A stretch of 64,000 bases of DNA from Ardenticatenaceae bacterium (GCA_020634245.1 JACKCC010000011.1:124001-188000); one strand, 5' to 3'. Counted from the first letter of the stretch, positions 46,601 to 55,954 are shown. The notes: a model not told the origin generated them from the letters alone. Program-made: numbers and translations.

Positions 46601-47933
46601 TGAGACGGTTATTACGATTGATGACGCGGCGGTACAAATCATTCAAATCGGATGTGGCAAAACGGCCGCCGTCTAACTGCACCATTGGACGCAAATCAGG
46701 TGGAATGACCGGTAATACTTCCAAAATCATCCATTCTGGCCGATTGTTACTGCCCCGCAAAGCCTCAACAACTTGCAGACGCTTTGTAGCCCGTTTTGCA
46801 GCCTGCTTGGAACGGGTTGTACGAACTTCACGCCACAATTCGCGGGACAATTTGTCTAAATCCATTCGTTTCAGAATGTCATAGAGTGCCTCAGCGCCCA
46901 TCTCGGCGCGGAAGACATTACCGAATTTGCTTTTCAAGTCACGATATTCGGTTTCATTGAGGAAGACCATCTGCGCCAGAGCTTCCAATTGATCTTGATT
47001 GGATTGGGCCTGTTGACGAAGCTGAACCAGTTTTTGTCCAGTTTGGTCGCGAACATCTTGCTCAACCGAAGCAATCTCAACGCGTAATTCCTGGATTTCT
47101 TTTTGCAGTTTGGCCACTTCGCTCTGCTGCTTGGCTTCGCTGTCTTCTTGAACTTCGGTCAATCGTTCTGAGGTGATTTCCTGAACAATAACAATGTGTT
47201 CACGGCCAACTGTTTGGCCCTTTTTGACAATGGTTTTCTCACCCAGAACAATATTTTCGGTTGCAGCTGAACCGCTGAGATTTTCCAGACGTTTCTCGAT
47301 GGACTTGGCTTCGCGAACCACATCATCGGTTGCCGCACCCAAGCGATCATCGAAAGTGGCATTTAATTCCACCAACTGGCTTTCCAGAGCTGCCAGCCGT
47401 TCGTTAGCTTCGCTGGCAGCCTGCTCAATTTGTTCCCGGATCTCTTGCTCAAGCTTGAGTTCAGTCTCTACCAGTTCTTCATCCAGACGCTTCAATGCCC
47501 GCTGGCGGGCTTCTTCATCAACACTGGTAATGACGTACTGAGCAAAATAGAGGACCCGATCCAAGTTACGGCGGGATACATTGAGCAAAAGGCCCATGTA
47601 ACTGGGAACACGCCGGGTGTACCATACGTGGGCAACGGGCGCAGCCAGTTCGATATGCCCCAGCCGTTCACGCCGAACAGAAGAGCGGGTGATTTCCACA
47701 CCACATTTATCGCAAACAATACCTTTGTAGCGGACATTTTTGTACTTGCCGCAATAACATTGCCAATCTCGTGTAGGACCAAAAATCGCCTCACAAAACA
47801 GGCCGTCTTTTTCCGGGCGTAAGCGGCGATAATTAATTGTTTCTGGTTTTGTGACTTCGCCATATGACCACGAACGGATTTGTTCGGGGGATGCTAGACT
47901 GATACGTAATGAGCGGAATTCTGTTGTTTCCAC
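43643..47933 (-). CDS. rpoC: RNA polymerase beta' subunit; last third frameshifted (probable sequence errors)
   Basis: Intact from GTG 47933 (GGGAGG at 47941-47946) to about 44930, roughly 1000 residues: zinc site CYCGKYKNVRYKGIVCDKCG, a long coiled-coil insert (residues about 145-345), and the catalytic NADFDGDQM near residue 624 whose three Asp hold the active-site magnesium. Beyond 44930 the protein continues in alternating frames (SIGEPGTQLT-like, DGATITEIGGVTEVRIVEG, DDVYEVPEGGR, VIIGKLIPAGSGYEAM) to near 43643; the exact C-terminus is uncertain. Total length about 1430 residues is normal. rpoB is not upstream. A promoter and leader hairpin precede it. Confidence 0.9.
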
Positions 47934-48038
47934 CAACTGACCTCCCAAAGAATTTATGGCTCCAACTAATTCTGAATATTGCGCTGTGGGTTAATCTCTC
48001 TTGCAACGACCAGGAGACATTAATAGGGTTACAAACGC

Positions 48039-48076
48039 ACAAAAGAGCGTATGGCCTTTTGGGGACCAACGCTCTT
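48039..48076 (-). terminator. Attenuator-like hairpin in the rpoC leader
   Basis: On the minus strand AAGAGCGT pairs with ACGCTCTT around an 18-nt loop that can itself pair (TGG/CCA), followed by TTTTGTG. It lies between the promoter at 48111-48138 and the rpoC start, so it could attenuate transcription. Confidence 0.5.
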
Positions 48077-48110
48077 GAATTTCGTCTAAATCTTTAACAT
48101 AAACAAGTTA

Positions 48111-48138
48111 ATTCTATATACGAACGTCAATATGTCAA
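48111..48138 (-). promoter_or_regulatory. Sigma-70-type promoter of rpoC
   Basis: A perfect TTGACA (48138-48133), 16-bp spacer and TAGAAT (48116-48111) on the minus strand, giving a leader of about 170 nt. It explains how rpoC is expressed without rpoB next to it. Confidence 0.7.
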
Positions 48139-48208
48139 GGCTGCTATGTTAAAATCAGATTAGAGTGCAAACTATTAATTTACCAGATGCTGTGCTTTTT
48201 GCCAAATT

Positions 48209-49474
48209 TTAAGCGGGATTTTCGGGCTTTATAACTGTTCCGCAAAATTCGCAGGTTGCAGTCAAAACGCCACGTGGTGGTGTGGGCACGGCCGCATAGC
48301 AGTTGGGGCATTGCGCAGGAAATGATAATGCCGCTTCTTGTGCCTCTTCGAGTGATTCAACGTACTCATCAGCTCGATCGGCATCGATTTCACCGGTTTG
48401 GATGCGTTTGAGTACAGCCGCCCAATCGGCCGAATCCTGCCCTTTAAGGTGGAATCTGGCGCGTGCTAAGGGAGCATTGGCTGATAATCCCAGTTCCAGG
48501 ATGTCGTCTTTGCCCATACCCAGAAAGCCGCCTTCTTCTCTGGCATCAATAGAATCGACGTCGGAAACTTCGATTCCCAGGCGCAGTTCCTGGATCATCT
48601 CGGATTCGGCTTTGAATATGCCCAGGCGTTTTTTGGTAACAACTTCTTCGCGCTGTTCGAAGAGAAGGCGCTGATCGGTAAGGAAAAGCATGCCTTCCGG
48701 GCCGTCTTTTTCGCTTTGCTGCCACACTGATTTGACGGCCAGCAACGGGCCTTCGGTGACCCGAAGCTCAATGGCGTTTGATTCGGCGAGGGCATCCATC
48801 ATGGTTGTAATGCGGTTGAGATCGGCCTGAATGGCATAGAGGTCGGTATCCATGCCCTTGTAGAGACTGGACACGGCCGTTTCCGCCGCCCCTATCCGTT
48901 GTTCTAAAGATTTCAAAACTGATTCAGCCGTTCGCAGGGAAGGTTCCACTGGGCGAAGGGTATGAACATGCCGTTCGACTTCATCAATTTGTTTGTCGAG
49001 ATTGGCAACGTGCTGCTGCAAAGTTGTCTCGACTCGGGGACGCACATCATCCCAGCGTGCTTCCAACGCCTCCAATCGGTCTTCCAACTGTTCGGAATGT
49101 AGATAACCACGCTCGCGCAGCGCTTCCAGAGCCAATGGCAAATCGATGAGTTGAGAATCAAACTTGCCAATTGTGCTATAAATATCACCCAATTGAGCAC
49201 GGCTTTCCAGGCTGGCAAAGCTGGTTTGGGCCTGTTCCAGGCGGGTTTGGAGTTCAGGATTGGCCGCAACAGAAGATTGGGGCGCTGGTCGGGCTGCGGG
49301 TTGGAACGGCCGTCGCGGGGGGGGCGCGGGCATGGGACGCTGGGCTACCGTTTGCCGCCGGGCCACAACCCGATTGGCCGGACGTACACGCGGCTTGGGG
49401 GCAACGCGAGCTGGAGAATTGCCAGGCCGCTTCTGCAACTGCTTCCGTCTTTCGTCCATATCACTTTTGTTCAT
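48209..49474 (-). CDS. Coiled-coil protein with PH-like region and C-terminal zinc ribbon
   Basis: 421 residues. N-terminal about 75 residues are Pro/Arg/Ala-rich and disordered-looking. Residues about 75-240 are helical with heptads (LEDRLEALEARWDDV, LDKQIDEVERHVHTL, LEQRIGAAETAVSSL). Residues about 240-350 form a beta domain (EGMLFLTDQRLLFEQ, RFHLKGQDSADWAAVL) resembling GRAM/bacterial PH folds. The C-terminus is a zinc ribbon (CPNCYAAV...CEFCG). No specific family or function was recognised; a cytosolic scaffold or membrane-surface sensor is possible. It lies between rpoC and prfB on the same strand, 271 bp before the rpoC promoter region. Confidence 0.65.
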   Translation of the reverse strand: MNKSDMDERRKQLQKRPGNSPARVAPKPRVRPANRVVARRQTVAQRPMPAPPPRRPFQPAARPAPQSSVAANPELQTRLEQAQTSFASLESRAQLGDIYSTIGKFDSQLIDLPLALEALRERGYLHSEQLEDRLEALEARWDDVRPRVETTLQQHVANLDKQIDEVERHVHTLRPVEPSLRTAESVLKSLEQRIGAAETAVSSLYKGMDTDLYAIQADLNRITTMMDALAESNAIELRVTEGPLLAVKSVWQQSEKDGPEGMLFLTDQRLLFEQREEVVTKKRLGIFKAESEMIQELRLGIEVSDVDSIDAREEGGFLGMGKDDILELGLSANAPLARARFHLKGQDSADWAAVLKRIQTGEIDADRADEYVESLEEAQEAALSFPAQCPNCYAAVPTPPRGVLTATCEFCGTVIKPENPA

Positions 49475-49518
49475 CTGGGCCTCCTGTAATGGGCTTAAAT
49501 CAATACAATTACAACAAA

Positions 49519-50617
49519 TTATTCGGCTTTTTCGCCGAGTATATGTTTCAGATACGCTTCCATAAAATCGTTCAAACGGCCATCGAGCACCGCCTGCGTA
49601 TTGCCGGTTTCATGGTCGGTACGGTGATCTTTGACCATTTTGTAGGGATGCAGAACGTAGGAACGAATCTGGCTGCCCCATTCGGCGGAAACGTCCTCAC
49701 CTTTGAGGGCCGACATTTCGGCATCCTGCTTGCGCCGCTCCAGGTCAAATAACTGCGCTTTAAGGATGTTCATCGCCACCTGCATGTTTTGGGTCAGCGA
49801 GCGTTGATTTTGGCAGGAAACGACAATACCCGACGGATAATGGGTAATGCGTACGGCCGTTTCATTTTTCTGGACGTGCTGGCCACCGGCACCACTGGCC
49901 CGGAAGCGGTCGATACGTAAGTCTTTCTCGTCAATTTCGATTTCGATATCTTCGGCTACGTCCGGCCACACTTCCACTTTAGCAAAAGAGGTGTGGCGGC
50001 GGCTGGAAGAATCATAAGGTGAGATACGCACCAATCGATGTACGCCGCGCTCGGATTTGAGACGGCCGTACACCATATCGTTTCCCTCAAGCTGCATCAA
50101 ACAGCTTTTGATCCCCACCACATCGCCGGGACTTTCATCAAGAATATTAACCACAATTTTCTCTGATTCTGCCCAGCGAATGAACATGCGCTGGAGCATT
50201 TGCGCCCAATCCTGCGCTTCCGTCCCACCGGCCCCGGCATGGATAGCCAGAATTGCATCCTCATCATCGTATTTTCCGGCAAACAAGGCCCGGAACTCCA
50301 ATTTGGCAACCGCGTCGGATAACACTGCGACTTCGGCCTCCAATTCGGCCGTTAATTCTTCATCATCCATTTCCGCCAGCAGCAGCGCATCCTGCAAACG
50401 GGTACTGACCTGCTCCCACACTGTCACTTCATCGCGCAGTTTGGTCAGGTCTTGCATAATTTCCTGAGCTTTCGTTGAATCGTTCCAAAAATCAGGGGCA
50501 GCGGCTAACTGCTCCAGTTGGGCAATTTTGTCGGCTTTGTTCGCGACGTCAAAGCCGCCTCCGCAAATGGTTTACCGTTTCCTGAAGTTCATCAAGTTTT
50601 TTGATTAATTCTTCCAT
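49519..50617 (-). CDS. prfB: Peptide chain release factor 2, with programmed +1 frameshift
   Basis: The zero frame starts at ATG 50617 (GAGGTGAT before it) and runs MEELIKKLDELQETVNHLRRRL to an in-frame TGA at 50551-50549. A +1 shift continues DVANKADKIAQLEQLAA and on to the stop at 49519, giving about 365 residues. Domain 3 carries the peptidyl-hydrolysis motif SGAGGQHVQKNETAVRI; the tRNA-mimic region contains EVWPDVAEDIEIEI. RF2 terminates at UGA and UAA. The shift site autoregulates RF2 level, because low RF2 lets the ribosome slip past UGA. Confidence 0.95.
50548..50563 (-). promoter_or_regulatory. prfB programmed-frameshift site
   Basis: On the coding strand the order is CGG AGG CGG CTT TGA C: a Shine-Dalgarno-like GGAGG just upstream of the slippery CTT and the UGA-C stop context, as in classical RF2 autoregulation. 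Confidence 0.92.
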
Positions 50618-50778
50618 GTTGATCACCTCTTTTTTAGCTGTTAGTGTTTAGCAGTTAGCTTTTGGTTTTTAGTTCCCGTCTGATGTGACACAATTTTACC
50701 AGTTTTCCTGGCTAAGTGTTTTATTACTTAATCACTGTTCGCAATTAAGTTTGTAATACCAAATCGCTATGTTAATAA

Positions 50779-52749
50779 CTACTTAGTCACCAGTGGCAGA
50801 TAAACCTGCTGTAAATTCTCGACAACCCAGACAGTGGCGGCAGGCAGGCTGTTGTTATCAACCCTCACGGGAACCAGACGCGGTGTACCGATAACGGCCG
50901 TTTCCAAATCCGCCTGTAATGTTAATGGATCGATGTAGGTGGTGGGAACGGCCGTGCCATCCCACAACACATGACTCGCTGCTGTAAATCCATATCCTTT
51001 AATGGTCAGCGCCACCGGAGACGAAGCGTCAATCATCGCCGGTGACACCGTCAGCACCACCAGCAGTTCATACGCACCAATGTCACAGCCGCCACCTTGC
51101 GGCCGGGTGATGCCCCGTTGATCAGTCGCCGGGCAAGCCAAATTGTTACCGGCATCGATAGCCGGGCTGCCACTGCTCAACGCCCGTGTTTCTGTTGGGC
51201 CACCGTTGTCAGCCAGCACCCCCAACAGCGGATCGGCAAACAAGATGGCCGATTCCGGCGAGGTGATGAAATTATTGACCGTGTTGTCAAAGTCAGGTGC
51301 CTTGGTACGTGGGTATTGTAAATTGTTGCCACCGTTTTGCAATGGCCGGTTGGTATGGTAGCCCTGCCATTCTGTCGTCACCGGGTCGGTGTGCATCGGA
51401 TCGAGCCGATTGTCGTAAAAAAGCGAATTGGCCAGAGTGACTACGCGCAGTGGATCGCCCGATCCCCCAGCGTGAATTGCGCCACCCTGGAACGTGGCAA
51501 AGTTTTGGGCAAATGTGCTGTTAACAATATCGATAACGCCGCGGCTGATGACCAACGCGCCCCCCTGACCAATGATGTTGGTTCCGGCTGTCGCTGCCGC
51601 ATTTTGGCTGAAGGTGGTATTGATAATACGGCCGTTGCCATTCACCAACAACCACACGCCGCCACCTTGCCGCTGGGCATAATTGTTCACAAACAAAGAA
51701 TCACGAATCTCGATATTGTCTTCGGCTGTCGCCCCCACGTAGTCATCTTCGATGTGGTAAATCGCTCCGCCATGTCCTTCTACATCAGGCGTGCCGACTA
51801 ACCAATTATAGTTGAACGTGGACCGCTCGTAGGTTGCTTTGGTCCCTTTGCCGTCAGAAATGGTCACTTTAAGCGCGCCGCCGCCGCGAACGGCCGTGTT
51901 CCCCGTAAACTCACTGCCGCAGACAGCGACGATTTTGCGGGAATCGGGGTTGAAGCTATTGGTCACGCCATCTAGATGAATCGCCCCGCCGTGCCCGCGC
52001 ACGATGCCGCCCGGCGTCATATCGGCGGCCTGGTTGTTGGTGAAGCGGCTGTTGTACACGATTAGCCCGCTGGCAATGGCGCCAAAGCCGCCGCCGTTAC
52101 CGGCTACGTTGTTCTCAAAGACAGAACCGACGATGATGGTTTCGTAAATGTTAGCGACAAACACCGCTCCACCCTGGTTGTCTTCGTCGGTGATCGAGGT
52201 TGTGGCATTATTCTCGAAAGTAGAGTTGATAATATGCAGTTTGGTGCCGGGACTTGTTGCCCAGACGGCTCCGCCACGGGCGTTGGCGTCTTGCGAGTGA
52301 GTGGCGGCGGGGGCACGGCCGTTCACCAACGTGATATTTTGCAGCGTCAAATCATTGCCCAGGCTCTTGTTACTATCCGAACCGGGCGTAAACGGCTTCT
52401 GCAAAATGCGCGTGCTGTTGCCGCCGTCCAGCGTCACCAATCCCTGCCCATCCAGAACAATGTCCACCGTCGCGCTCGTCACCAGCGGCGAAGTAATGAG
52501 AATCGTCACCGGATTGGGGCCGCAGTCAAACGTGATGTGGCCGCCCGCCGCCAGCGCTGTCCGCAAATTGGCTTCAGTGCAGCCGGTGATGACCGTCGGA
52601 TTGACCAGCGTCACCGGCTGAATCGGCGGCATGCAAACCTTCGGCGGCAAAGCAGTTGGGGCGGCTTGCGACGAATCGGGAACGTAACTGGCAAGTAAAA
52701 TCAGTAGAAAAAGGGCCACAAGACCAGTCAAGCGCCATCTTGCTCGCAT
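50779..52749 (-). CDS. Secreted right-handed beta-helix protein with YLPLVTK tail
   Basis: About 656 residues from ATG 52749 (AGAGG before it). A signal peptide (LTGLVALFLLILLASYV) is followed by a long parallel beta-helix (residues about 50-480) with recurrent NSTFENN, GGAVF, GGGFG and NNQA turns typical of pectate-lyase-like or polymorphic outer proteins. A choice-of-anchor Q end (GGPTETRALSSGSPAIDAG, CDIGAYE) comes next. An IPT/TIG-like beta domain (about 570-640) and the C-terminus QQVYLPLVTK close it. Probably a surface adhesin or polysaccharide-binding protein; no catalytic residues identified. Confidence 0.8.
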   Translation of the reverse strand: MRARWRLTGLVALFLLILLASYVPDSSQAAPTALPPKVCMPPIQPVTLVNPTVITGCTEANLRTALAAGGHITFDCGPNPVTILITSPLVTSATVDIVLDGQGLVTLDGGNSTRILQKPFTPGSDSNKSLGNDLTLQNITLVNGRAPAATHSQDANARGGAVWATSPGTKLHIINSTFENNATTSITDEDNQGGAVFVANIYETIIVGSVFENNVAGNGGGFGAIASGLIVYNSRFTNNQAADMTPGGIVRGHGGAIHLDGVTNSFNPDSRKIVAVCGSEFTGNTAVRGGGALKVTISDGKGTKATYERSTFNYNWLVGTPDVEGHGGAIYHIEDDYVGATAEDNIEIRDSLFVNNYAQRQGGGVWLLVNGNGRIINTTFSQNAAATAGTNIIGQGGALVISRGVIDIVNSTFAQNFATFQGGAIHAGGSGDPLRVVTLANSLFYDNRLDPMHTDPVTTEWQGYHTNRPLQNGGNNLQYPRTKAPDFDNTVNNFITSPESAILFADPLLGVLADNGGPTETRALSSGSPAIDAGNNLACPATDQRGITRPQGGGCDIGAYELLVVLTVSPAMIDASSPVALTIKGYGFTAASHVLWDGTAVPTTYIDPLTLQADLETAVIGTPRLVPVRVDNNSLPAATVWVVENLQQVYLPLVTK

Positions 52750-52763
52750 GATTATCCTCTCGT

Positions 52764-52837
52764 TTAACCGCAAAGGACCCCCCAAGAACGCCAAGTCCCT
52801 TTATTTTCTTTGCGTCCTCTGCGTCCTTTGCGGTTAA
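52764..52837. repeat. Inverted word-repeat island (GCAAAGGAC / GCGTCCTTTG)
   Basis: TTAACCGCAAAGGAC and GTCCTTTGCGGTTAA are perfect 15-bp inverted repeats at the ends of a 74-bp segment that also repeats TTTGCGTCC and CTGCGTCC words inside. It forms a hairpin between the beta-helix gene start and the LysE gene stop. Confidence 0.85.
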
Positions 52838-53451
52838 CCTAACAAACTCAGCAGCGTGAACAGCCCGAAACCGCCAATAACCAATCCCGCCAGCCGGTTG
52901 ACCCACTGCATCGCCCGATCGTTGAACCGCTCGCGCAGCAGGGAAACGCCGCCGCTGAGCAGCAGCCACCAGGTCACTGAGCCGGAAAATACGCCCAGCA
53001 CCAACGAAATCGCTTCGCCATAATTGCGGTCGGCAGCGGCTAATCCCAACCCAGCAAAGATAGCGATAAACGACAAAATGGTGATGGGATTGGTCAGCGT
53101 GAGTAGAAAAGTAGCGGCATACGCTTTGAGCAGGCCGCCGCGTTGAGCATAAACCGCTTTTTCGGCTGGTTCGGACAAGAACGTGCGCACACCCAAATAA
53201 CACAAAAACAGGCCGCCAATCAAGGCCAGCCAGGTTTGCTGCGCCACCAAAAAGCCGGAAATAAAGGTCAGACCAAAACCGGCAATCGTGCCGTAAATGC
53301 CATCGGCGCTGGCTGCTCCCAGCCCAGAGACGAAGCCGAATTTACGGCCGTCTTGCAGCGTCCGTTGAATGCACAACAAACCAATCGGCCCCACCGGAGC
53401 GGCAATCGCCAAACCAATCAACACACCACGCCACAGCAAAGATAAATCCAT
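52834..53451 (-). CDS. LysE/RhtB-family amino-acid exporter
   Basis: 205 residues with six hydrophobic segments. The LysE signature lies in the first segment pair (LIGLAIAAPVGPIGLLCIQRTLQDGRKFGF), and the conserved TNPITILSF lies in the fourth. It exports amino acids or related small metabolites across the membrane; the substrate is unknown. It follows a HAD phosphatase on the same strand by 31 bp. Its stop lies at the edge of an inverted word repeat that may act as a terminator. Confidence 0.9.
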   Translation of the reverse strand: MDLSLLWRGVLIGLAIAAPVGPIGLLCIQRTLQDGRKFGFVSGLGAASADGIYGTIAGFGLTFISGFLVAQQTWLALIGGLFLCYLGVRTFLSEPAEKAVYAQRGGLLKAYAATFLLTLTNPITILSFIAIFAGLGLAAADRNYGEAISLVLGVFSGSVTWWLLLSGGVSLLRERFNDRAMQWVNRLAGLVIGGFGLFTLLSLLG

Positions 53452-53482
53452 TTTGCACCGTAAAGCGAATTGGCAAATCGCT

Positions 53483-54091
53483 CTATAAAATTCCCAGTTT
53501 TTCCAGGTCTAGACGCAGTTGGGCCGGCGAATGGAATTGAAAGGCCTGGAATCCCAACTGCCGTGCCGCCTGAATGTTGGCCGGCGAATCGTCGATGAAA
53601 ATGCAATCCTGCGCTTCCCGGCCGATCCGTTCCAGCAAAATGTGGTAGATGGCCGGGTCGGGCTTGTTGACCTTGACATGGCCGGAGATGACGATTTCGT
53701 CAAACCAGTCCAGAAACTCAAACCAGGCGCGCACTTTGGGATAGGTTTCCGGTGACCAGTTGCTGAGCGCAGCCGTGGGATAACCGGCCGCGATCAGTTC
53801 GGCCAATATCTGGATGGTATCGTCAATTGTCCCGGCGATCATTTCATCCCAACGGGAATGGTAGGCGGCGATGTAGGGTTCGTACTGGGGAAATTCGGCG
53901 GTTTTGGCGGCTATGGCGTCGGCAAACGGCCGTCCCGCGTCCATCTCCGCATTCCAGGCCAGCGTACACACATTGTCTAAAAAGTAATCGAGTTCGGCGG
54001 CACGGCCGTTAAACATCTTCCTATACAAATGGCGGCGGTCCCAATCAATCAGCACCGCGCCCAGGTCGAAAACGATGGTAGGTTTGGACAT
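53483..54091 (-). CDS. HAD-superfamily hydrolase, subfamily IA
   Basis: 202 residues. HAD motif I is FDLGAVLIDW, where the second Asp of the usual DxD is replaced by Gly-Ala, as in YihX-like alpha-D-glucose-1-phosphatases and related enzymes. Motif II is SNWSPE, motif III VNKPDPAIY and motif IV CIFIDDSPANIQAA. A helical cap lies between motif I and II. It probably dephosphorylates a small sugar phosphate or nucleotide in the cytosol; the substrate is not determined. Confidence 0.9.
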   Translation of the reverse strand: MSKPTIVFDLGAVLIDWDRRHLYRKMFNGRAAELDYFLDNVCTLAWNAEMDAGRPFADAIAAKTAEFPQYEPYIAAYHSRWDEMIAGTIDDTIQILAELIAAGYPTAALSNWSPETYPKVRAWFEFLDWFDEIVISGHVKVNKPDPAIYHILLERIGREAQDCIFIDDSPANIQAARQLGFQAFQFHSPAQLRLDLEKLGIL

Positions 54092-54108
54092 TGTGATAAA
54101 GTTGCAAG

Positions 54109-54161
54109 GTTGCAGAGTTGCAAAGTGGCAGAGTCACCATGCTGCTTTGCAACTCTGCAAC
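54109..54161. repeat. Perfect 17-bp inverted word repeat (GTTGCAGAGTTGCAAAG)
   Basis: GTTGCAGAGTTGCAAAG (54109-54125) and its exact complement (54145-54161) flank a 19-nt loop, and each arm contains the direct word GTTGCA twice. It separates ftsY from the HAD gene and is followed on the minus-strand side by no clear T run. Confidence 0.85.
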
Positions 54162-54174
54162 TTTTATACTTTGC

Positions 54175-55080
54175 TTAATTTTCAAACAATCCGTCAATAA
54201 ATTGGTCGGCGTCAAAGGGGGCTAAATCTTGTATTTTTTCGCCGGTGCCGATGAAGCGGACGGGCAGACCCAACTCGCGGTAGATGGCGAAAACCATGCC
54301 ACCTTTGGCCGTACCATCCAGTTTAGTCAGGATGACGCCGGTGACTCCTACCGATTCCTTGAATTTTTGCGCCTGGACGAGGGCATTTTGGCCAGTAGGT
54401 GCATCGAGGACGAGCAGGACTTCGTGCGGGGCAGCGTGAACGCTCTTTTTGCAAACGCCGCGTACTTTTTCCAGCTCTTTCATCAGATTGAATTTAGTGT
54501 GCAGACGGCCGGCCGTGTCAATGATGAGCATGTCAAAACCACGGGCGCGGGCGGCGCGGATGCCGTCGTAGGTGATGGCCGCCGGGTCGCCGCCGGGCTG
54601 GCCGGAAATGAGGGGCACATCGGCCCGCTGGCTCCAGATTTCGAGCTGGTCGATAGCCGCCGCCCGGAAAGTATCACCAGCCACGACCATGACTTTACGG
54701 CCGTTGCCCTTGTACCGCTGGGCCAACTTCCCAATCGTCGTCGTTTTGCCGGAACCATTAACACCCACAACCATGACCACCGTCAACTGGCGCGGCGCTT
54801 CCAGTTCAAAATTCGGCGGATCGAACAGGATGGCCCGCATCTCTTTTTTCAACGCCCCAATCAACTGCTCGGTGCGCACCAATCCTTCGCGGCTGACGCG
54901 CTCACGCATGGCATCGACCAGCGCCAGCGTCGTGGGCACGCCCATATCAGCCTGAATCAGCAGCGCCTCTAAATCTTCCCAGGTTTCTTCGTCAATTTCG
55001 CCCATCCCCAGCACACTGACAATCTGGCCAAAAACCGATTGGCGCGTACGGGTCAGGGATTCGCGGATACTTTTGAACAA
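54175..55080 (-). CDS. ftsY: Signal recognition particle receptor FtsY
   Basis: 301 residues, the short form lacking the acidic A domain. The N domain helices (residues about 1-90) are followed by the SRP GTPase: G1 GVNGSGKTTTIGKLA, the DTFRAAA loop, G3 DTAGRLHT, G4 TKLDGTAKGG and the C-terminal FIGTGEKIQDLAPFD. It docks the ribosome-SRP complex at the membrane for co-translational insertion. The TTG start follows GGAGG at 55086-55090. A consensus-like promoter is at 55138-55166. Confidence 0.96.
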   Translation of the reverse strand: MFKSIRESLTRTRQSVFGQIVSVLGMGEIDEETWEDLEALLIQADMGVPTTLALVDAMRERVSREGLVRTEQLIGALKKEMRAILFDPPNFELEAPRQLTVVMVVGVNGSGKTTTIGKLAQRYKGNGRKVMVVAGDTFRAAAIDQLEIWSQRADVPLISGQPGGDPAAITYDGIRAARARGFDMLIIDTAGRLHTKFNLMKELEKVRGVCKKSVHAAPHEVLLVLDAPTGQNALVQAQKFKESVGVTGVILTKLDGTAKGGMVFAIYRELGLPVRFIGTGEKIQDLAPFDADQFIDGLFEN

Positions 55081-55137
55081 AATTACCTCCGAAGGTTGCG
55101 AGTGACGAATCGCATTATTTCATTTCAATGTCGGGGC

Positions 55138-55166
55138 ATTATAACGGTTGATAAGGTTAGCGACAA
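55138..55166 (-). promoter_or_regulatory. Sigma-70-type promoter of ftsY
   Basis: TTGTCG (55166-55161), 17-bp spacer, perfect TATAAT (55143-55138) on the minus strand, about 58 bp before the TTG start. Confidence 0.75.
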
Positions 55167-55193
55167 TGCAATAACGTATCCACTTGCCACTCG

Positions 55194-55949
55194 CTACACC
55201 TGCCGCCAATCCATCTTGCGGCTGGCGGCCCAGCCGGTGATAAGGGTCAATCCGGCTAAAACGAGCAAATCAAGGGCCAGCCGGGGCATGACCGGGCCGA
55301 GCAGGGTCTGGCGCATGGCTGAGGCGGCATAGGTCGCCGGGCTGAACCAGCCGATCCAGCGCATGAATTGAGGCAATCGCTCCGGCGGAATGATGACTGG
55401 CCCCAGCGCGGTAAAACCCATAATGAGCAGCAGGGTCGTCGGGCCGGCAGCCTGTGGCGTAGGGGCCGTAACGCCGATGAGAGCGCCTAATGCAGCAAGG
55501 GACACGGCCGTTAACACCACCACCATCGGCCACAACAGGTGAATCACCAAATGAATCCGCAAAAACCAGGAACCGACCAGCAACATCACCAGCAGCGCCG
55601 GCAGCGACAAAATCAAAAAGGAAATGAGCGAGGCCAGGATGACCATGTAACGGTGGATAGGCAGCGTGGCAAAATAATCGAGCGTGCCCATCGCTTTCAT
55701 GAAAGCGAAATTATTGGAGACTTTTCCCAAATTCTCGAACATCAGCGCTAACACGACGTTGCCGGTAAGGACGTAGGCCAGCACGTCCGGCCCAGAATCG
55801 CGGGCAAATGTGCCCAGCGCCAGCAAGCTTAGCAGCGGCGCAGCAATGCCGCTGGTCAGCATCCCCCGCCACGACCAGCGAAAGTTGGAAAGCTGGATGA
55901 GGATGAGGTCAAAGAGTTGGGTGATTAGGGATGGTTGCGATCGGTTCAT
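55194..55949 (-). CDS. ABC-2-type transporter permease
   Basis: 251 residues with six hydrophobic segments and the ABC-2 permease pattern: an amphipathic N-terminus (SQPSLITQLFDLILIQLSNFRW), an internal FAFMKAMGTLDYFATLPI coupling helix, and a late LPQFMRWIGWFSPATYAASAMRQTL. It forms an exporter with the ATPase encoded just upstream on the same strand. The word-repeat hairpin at 55955-56026 lies in the operon gap. Drug, lipid or glycan export are all possible. Confidence 0.88.
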   Translation of the reverse strand: MNRSQPSLITQLFDLILIQLSNFRWSWRGMLTSGIAAPLLSLLALGTFARDSGPDVLAYVLTGNVVLALMFENLGKVSNNFAFMKAMGTLDYFATLPIHRYMVILASLISFLILSLPALLVMLLVGSWFLRIHLVIHLLWPMVVVLTAVSLAALGALIGVTAPTPQAAGPTTLLLIMGFTALGPVIIPPERLPQFMRWIGWFSPATYAASAMRQTLLGPVMPRLALDLLVLAGLTLITGWAASRKMDWRQV

Positions 55950-55954
55950 GGCTT

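Noticed and set aside
52301..52698. ORFs antisense to the start of the beta-helix gene
   Set aside because: The opposite strand carries a signal peptide, a good ribosome binding site and a complete beta-helix; the antisense frames are shadows.
54229..54972. 247-codon plus-strand ORF
   Set aside because: It is antisense to ftsY, whose GTPase motifs are complete; its own translation has no family features.
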